The notes beneath the pieces are model-generated. The model worked only from the letters and a program-made list of their open reading frames with translations. It was not told where the DNA came from and did not search any database. From positions 1 to 64,000 of the forward strand of contig SUVT01000003.1 in assembly GCA_015061845.1 (NCBI GenBank): a DNA stretch of 64,000 nucleotides, given 5' to 3'. This DNA is from Lentisphaerota bacterium (GTDB taxonomy: Bacteria > Verrucomicrobiota > Lentisphaeria > Victivallales > UBA1829). Numbering within the stretch: position 1 is the stretch's first letter; the number at the start of each line of letters is the position of its first letter. A program made the position numbers and the translations under genes. This document shows, one piece after another, positions 60,443 to 64,000 of the stretch.

Positions 60443-61699
60443 TTATCGGATCTGTCCGTTTCCGCGGACTTTGTACTTGTAAACGGTCAATTCATCCAGC
60501 CCCATGGGACCGCGTGCGTGGATCTTGTCGGTGCTGATCCCGATTTCTGCGCCCATGCCGAACTCTCCGCCGTCGGTGAACCGGGTGGAAGAGTTTGCAT
60601 AAACGGCTGCGGAATCCACTTCATTGAGGAACTGTTCCGCTGCAGCGGCGTTGTTGGTCAGGATCGAATCGCTGTGACCCGAGCCGTTGGCATTAATGTG
60701 ATCAATGGCTTCCCGGAGGTCTTTCACAGTCTTGACTGCCAGTTCCAGACAGAGGTACTCTTTCTGCCAGTCGGCTTCAACTGCCGCAACGGAGCGGGGG
60801 ACAAGTGCCTTGAACGCATCATCGGCATGGAACGTGACATCATGCAGAGCCGCATCGATCATCGGTGCAAACTGCGGAAGAACTGCTTCGTTGATGAGCA
60901 GGGTTTCCAAAGCGTTGCAGACTCCCGGACGCTGACATTTTGCGTTGCGGATGATCTCACAGGCCCGCGCTAGATCACAGTCGGAGTCAACATAAATGTG
61001 GCAAACCCCTTTATAGTGTTTGATGACGGGCATGGTTGCCTGTTCCACAACTGCGCGGATCAAGCCTTCACCGCCACGGGGGATCACCAGACTGATATAC
61101 TGATCCATCTTGACCATCATGGAAACCGCCGCACGGTCGGTGCAGGGGATCACGCAAACGGCTCCGGCGGGCATTCCGGCTTTTTCTCCGGCTTTGCTGA
61201 TACATTCCGCGAGTGCAATATTGGAACGGATCGCTTCGGAACCTCCCCGGAGGATCACCGGATTTCCGGCTTTCAGACAGAGAACGGTGGAGTCGACTGT
61301 CACGTTGGGACGGGATTCGTAGATGATCCCGATCACGCCGATAGGAACAGATACTTTCTGGATCAGAAGTCCGTTGGGACGGGTGGTTTCGGATAGGATT
61401 TTTCCAACCGGATCGGGGAGGGAGATCACATGTCTGACACCGTCTGACATGGATTTGATTCTTGCGTGATCCAGTTTCAAGCGGTCGAGCATTGCGGAGG
61501 AAAGCCCTGCTTTTGCGGCTTCTTCCATATCGATTTTATTGGCTGCGATGATCTCAGCTTCGGAGGCATCAATAGCATCTGCCATTGCCTGAAGCCATCT
61601 GTTTTTTTCTTCGGTGGAAGCGGTTGCCAGTTTCCGGGCTGCATTTTTTGCGTTCGCGCCCAGTGTTTCCAGCATTTGTTTCATTTCTGTCTGATCCAT
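60443..61699 (-). CDS. proA: Glutamate-5-semialdehyde dehydrogenase
   Basis: IGVIGIIYESRPNVTVDS, CNALETLLI, ANSSTRFTDGGEFGMGAEIGIST; start trimmed. Confidence 0.95.
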   Translation of the reverse strand: MDQTEMKQMLETLGANAKNAARKLATASTEEKNRWLQAMADAIDASEAEIIAANKIDMEEAAKAGLSSAMLDRLKLDHARIKSMSDGVRHVISLPDPVGKILSETTRPNGLLIQKVSVPIGVIGIIYESRPNVTVDSTVLCLKAGNPVILRGGSEAIRSNIALAECISKAGEKAGMPAGAVCVIPCTDRAAVSMMVKMDQYISLVIPRGGEGLIRAVVEQATMPVIKHYKGVCHIYVDSDCDLARACEIIRNAKCQRPGVCNALETLLINEAVLPQFAPMIDAALHDVTFHADDAFKALVPRSVAAVEADWQKEYLCLELAVKTVKDLREAIDHINANGSGHSDSILTNNAAAAEQFLNEVDSAAVYANSSTRFTDGGEFGMGAEIGISTDKIHARGPMGLDELTVYKYKVRGNGQIR

Positions 61700-61794
61700 A
61701 AATCGTATCTCCATTGGATTTAATCTCAATATCCAAGGAATATAGCATATATTTTCCAAGTGTCAATCTTTGAACCGGACAGAGGGGGATTTTT

Positions 61795-61831
61795 TCAAAA
61801 AAAAAACGCCCGGAGCCAGGCTGCGGGCGTT
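61795..61831 (-). terminator. Rho-independent terminator
   Basis: acgcccg...cgggcgt then long T-run on minus strand, downstream of 61853..62251. Confidence 0.8.
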
Positions 61832-61852
61832 GTGAAATCGGAAAATCAATTG

Positions 61853-62251
61853 TTACTTGAAATCGATATACCATTTCCCATTGATTTTGGAAATGGGGGC
61901 ATCCTTGAGGGTATCTTTAACCATCTGATCAAAATTTCCTTTGTATTTTCCTGAAAGTTCTTTTCTCAAAGATGTGTGCATTTCCTGACAGAAGAGTTTT
62001 TTCATTTCGTGGAGGCTTTTATTTTGCTTTTTTACTAATTGTTCAAACTGTTTTTGTGTGGAAGGAGCAAAACATTCCCACAAGATTTCAGCTTTGTTGT
62101 GATAGGCTGCAAGCATAAAAGTTCTGACAGTCGCCTCTTTGCTGGAAAGATCAGCTTTATAGATTGCCGGAACTTTGGCTCCCTGAGCCATGACGGGGAC
62201 AGCACTTGCGAATCCGAGGATCAGCATTGCAGCGATGAGTTTTTTGAACAT
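61853..62251 (-). CDS. Small secreted protein, member of local paralogous family (NTF2-like fold suspected)
   Basis: Signal peptide; EATVRTFMLAAYHNKAEILWECFAPSTQKQF...INGKWYIDFK. Confidence 0.75.
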   Translation of the reverse strand: MFKKLIAAMLILGFASAVPVMAQGAKVPAIYKADLSSKEATVRTFMLAAYHNKAEILWECFAPSTQKQFEQLVKKQNKSLHEMKKLFCQEMHTSLRKELSGKYKGNFDQMVKDTLKDAPISKINGKWYIDFK

Positions 62252-62320
62252 TTTTCATTCCTTTCTGTTTTTTTTGACAGATTCATTCTGCCGTTTTTTA
62301 CCTCTATTGATTGTTTTTAA

Positions 62321-62752
62321 TCAATTATCCTCTTCGTCTTCTTCCCATTCAAGGTCAATGTACCATTTTCCTTTGATTTTAATGAGTATAAATTCGTCAT
62401 CGTCATACAGATCTTCTATGACTTTATTCATATTCTTTTTGGCAAGATTGATTTCTTTTTTGTAATCCGTTCTCAATTCATAGCAAAACGCCTTTCTGAA
62501 TTCAGCGGGAGTCATTTTTTCTTCAGAAGCATTGCTTTCGAGAACTGCCAGCGTTGTCGGCGCAAAACAATCCCAGAGCATATCTGTATTGCTGTCGGCG
62601 AGCGCAAGAAGAAAGGACTTTATAATCATCTGCCTGGATGAATGATCTGCTTTCTTAGCCGCAAGAACAGTTGTCTGTTTTGTTGTCTGTCCCATGACGG
62701 GGAATGTACAGATACAACCGAGAAGAAGAAAAATCAAAGCTGTTTTTTTCAT
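62321..62752 (-). CDS. Small secreted protein, paralog
   Basis: Signal peptide; MIIKSFLLALADSNTDMLWDCFAPTTLAVL...KIKGKWYIDLEWEEDEEDN. Confidence 0.75.
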   Translation of the reverse strand: MKKTALIFLLLGCICTFPVMGQTTKQTTVLAAKKADHSSRQMIIKSFLLALADSNTDMLWDCFAPTTLAVLESNASEEKMTPAEFRKAFCYELRTDYKKEINLAKKNMNKVIEDLYDDDEFILIKIKGKWYIDLEWEEDEEDN

Positions 62753-62761
62753 AAGATCTCC

Positions 62762-63547
62762 TTATATTTTTTTAGGATGATAATACCATTTTCCCCGGAC
62801 TTGAATAATCGGGGCTTTCTTCAAAAATTCTGCTTTTGCCTTTTCTGCGTCAAACTGATATTTTTCCAGAAGTTTTTCAATTTCCGGTTTGTGTTCATTG
62901 ACAAAATTTTTCTTGATATCGTAAAGATCCAAGCCTTTATTTTTTTCTGCTTTGCGGAGTTTTTCCTGCATTTCGTAAGAAAGACAATCCCAGACAAGAT
63001 CATAGTTTGACGATAACACACCGCTCAGGAAATTATCTCCCAGAGCTGCTTTGCTTGAGTGATTCGCAAGAGATTTGTAAACCGATCCCCGTGATTTTCG
63101 TTTTACCAAAGAACCTTCCAGATCCAGATACCATAAGTTTTCGATTTTTTTGACAGGATAAAGTTTCCCATTAAACATCTCTGCCATGATTTTTTTCTGG
63201 TTGAATTGATGTTTACTCATTAATCTCTGGAAATCTTTATTAAACTTTGCAAAGAAGTCCTTTTTGAATTTTTCCAGATCTCCTTTGGCAGACTGCTTCA
63301 AAATCTTTTGTGTATTCGGGGAAAGACAATTCCAGAAAAGCTCCGGTTTATTATGCATTGCCGCATAGATAACTGCCTTTGCTGTACCTTCTCTTGTGGT
63401 AAGATCTGGCTCATTTGTCTTATATTGCTCTTCTTCCTGATCAGAACATCCTGCAGTGAAAAAAATCATGCAGGCTGCAAGTATTATTGAGAAAATTCCT
63501 GAAATCTTTCTTGGCATATTTGTCTCTCTCCGGATAAATCTTTTCAT
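62762..63547 (-). CDS. Lipoprotein with two tandem copies of the same domain, paralog
   Basis: Lipobox FFTAGCSD; AVIYAAMHNKPELFWNCLSPNTQKIL and FLSGVLSSNYDLVWDCLSYEMQEKL; ends VRGKWYYHPKK. Confidence 0.75.
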   Translation of the reverse strand: MKRFIRRETNMPRKISGIFSIILAACMIFFTAGCSDQEEEQYKTNEPDLTTREGTAKAVIYAAMHNKPELFWNCLSPNTQKILKQSAKGDLEKFKKDFFAKFNKDFQRLMSKHQFNQKKIMAEMFNGKLYPVKKIENLWYLDLEGSLVKRKSRGSVYKSLANHSSKAALGDNFLSGVLSSNYDLVWDCLSYEMQEKLRKAEKNKGLDLYDIKKNFVNEHKPEIEKLLEKYQFDAEKAKAEFLKKAPIIQVRGKWYYHPKKI

Positions 63548-64000
63548 TTTCTGAACGTGTTTTGGAAGTCAATGTAATTCTTATTGTCTTTGGTCACCCA
63601 ACTTTTTCCGATGTCTCTTCCAACAGCATTGACCAATTCGTCCATATCCTCTTCCACTTCATAAAATTTTTCCAGATATGATTTTCTTAAATCATTACAG
63701 ATTTCCTGCTTAAATTCGTTCATATCTTTCCCCGAATATTTTGCTGAGTCTTCCAGAATTTTCTTCGTATCATCAGAAAAACAGATCCACATGATTTCCG
63801 GTTCGTTATTGATCACTGCTTGAGTGAACGTTCTAACAGTTCCTTTTTTCGTGGAAAGGTTGACTTTCATCTTTTTTTCTTCAGGAGATTCTGATATATT
63901 TTTTTCAGAAGGAAAAATCATATTCCTTATTTTTTTATAATGACGTTTCACCATAATGATGCCGGAAAGACATACTATAATCAGAATGCCTGTGATAATT
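63544..64000 (-). CDS. Paralogous family member, N-terminal membrane segment (5' end beyond window)
   Basis: Frame remains open upstream of ATG 63954 to base 64000 encoding IITGILIIVCLSGIIMVKRHYKK; GTVRTFTQAVINNEPEIMWICFSDDTKKIL. Confidence 0.7.
   Translation of the reverse strand, partial: IITGILIIVCLSGIIMVKRHYKKIRNMIFPSEKNISESPEEKKMKVNLSTKKGTVRTFTQAVINNEPEIMWICFSDDTKKILEDSAKYSGKDMNEFKQEICNDLRKSYLEKFYEVEEDMDELVNAVGRDIGKSWVTKDNKNYIDFQNTFRK

Overview
The window is a gene-dense chromosomal segment of an anaerobic bacterium. The flavodiiron/desulfoferrodoxin/rubredoxin operon, many polysaccharide-active proteins and a '[24 protein letters not shown] ... HxnnnNFxFxDGH' pseudopilin suggest the Lentisphaerota/Victivallales or a related PVC lineage; this is inference. 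Most genes are on the minus strand. They are a mix of housekeeping genes (ychF, hpt, cysK, mazG, ABC-F, ribE, tsaC, queD, fba, ilvC, adk-map-infA, pssA-psd, ruvC, yebC, mreB, lysA, ruvA, nadC, ymdB, ftsH, tig-clpP-clpX, nif3-like, proA), a NuoE/NuoF/GltD-like iron-sulfur flavoprotein complex, an oxygen-detoxification operon and carbohydrate-active genes (GH9-like, GH5-like, GH20-like, two Pectate_lyase_3-type). I saw no rRNA, tRNA or CRISPR array. Three CDSs missing or truncated in the ORF track were recovered: a GH9-like gene running off the left edge, a 52-aa rubredoxin, and an edge-truncated gene at the right end. The most unusual signals are: (1) a pseudopilin gene with two prepilin signal segments in one reading frame, 168 bp apart, separated by a hairpin-rich cassette; (2) a tandem family of small secreted/lipoprotein genes at the right end, one with two repeats of the domain; (3) a ~126-bp MITE-like double palindrome between clpX and nif3; (4) a ~91-nt nested inverted repeat upstream of an FHA gene; (5) a GH20-like gene broken by an apparent 1-nt deletion and lacking the catalytic D-E.
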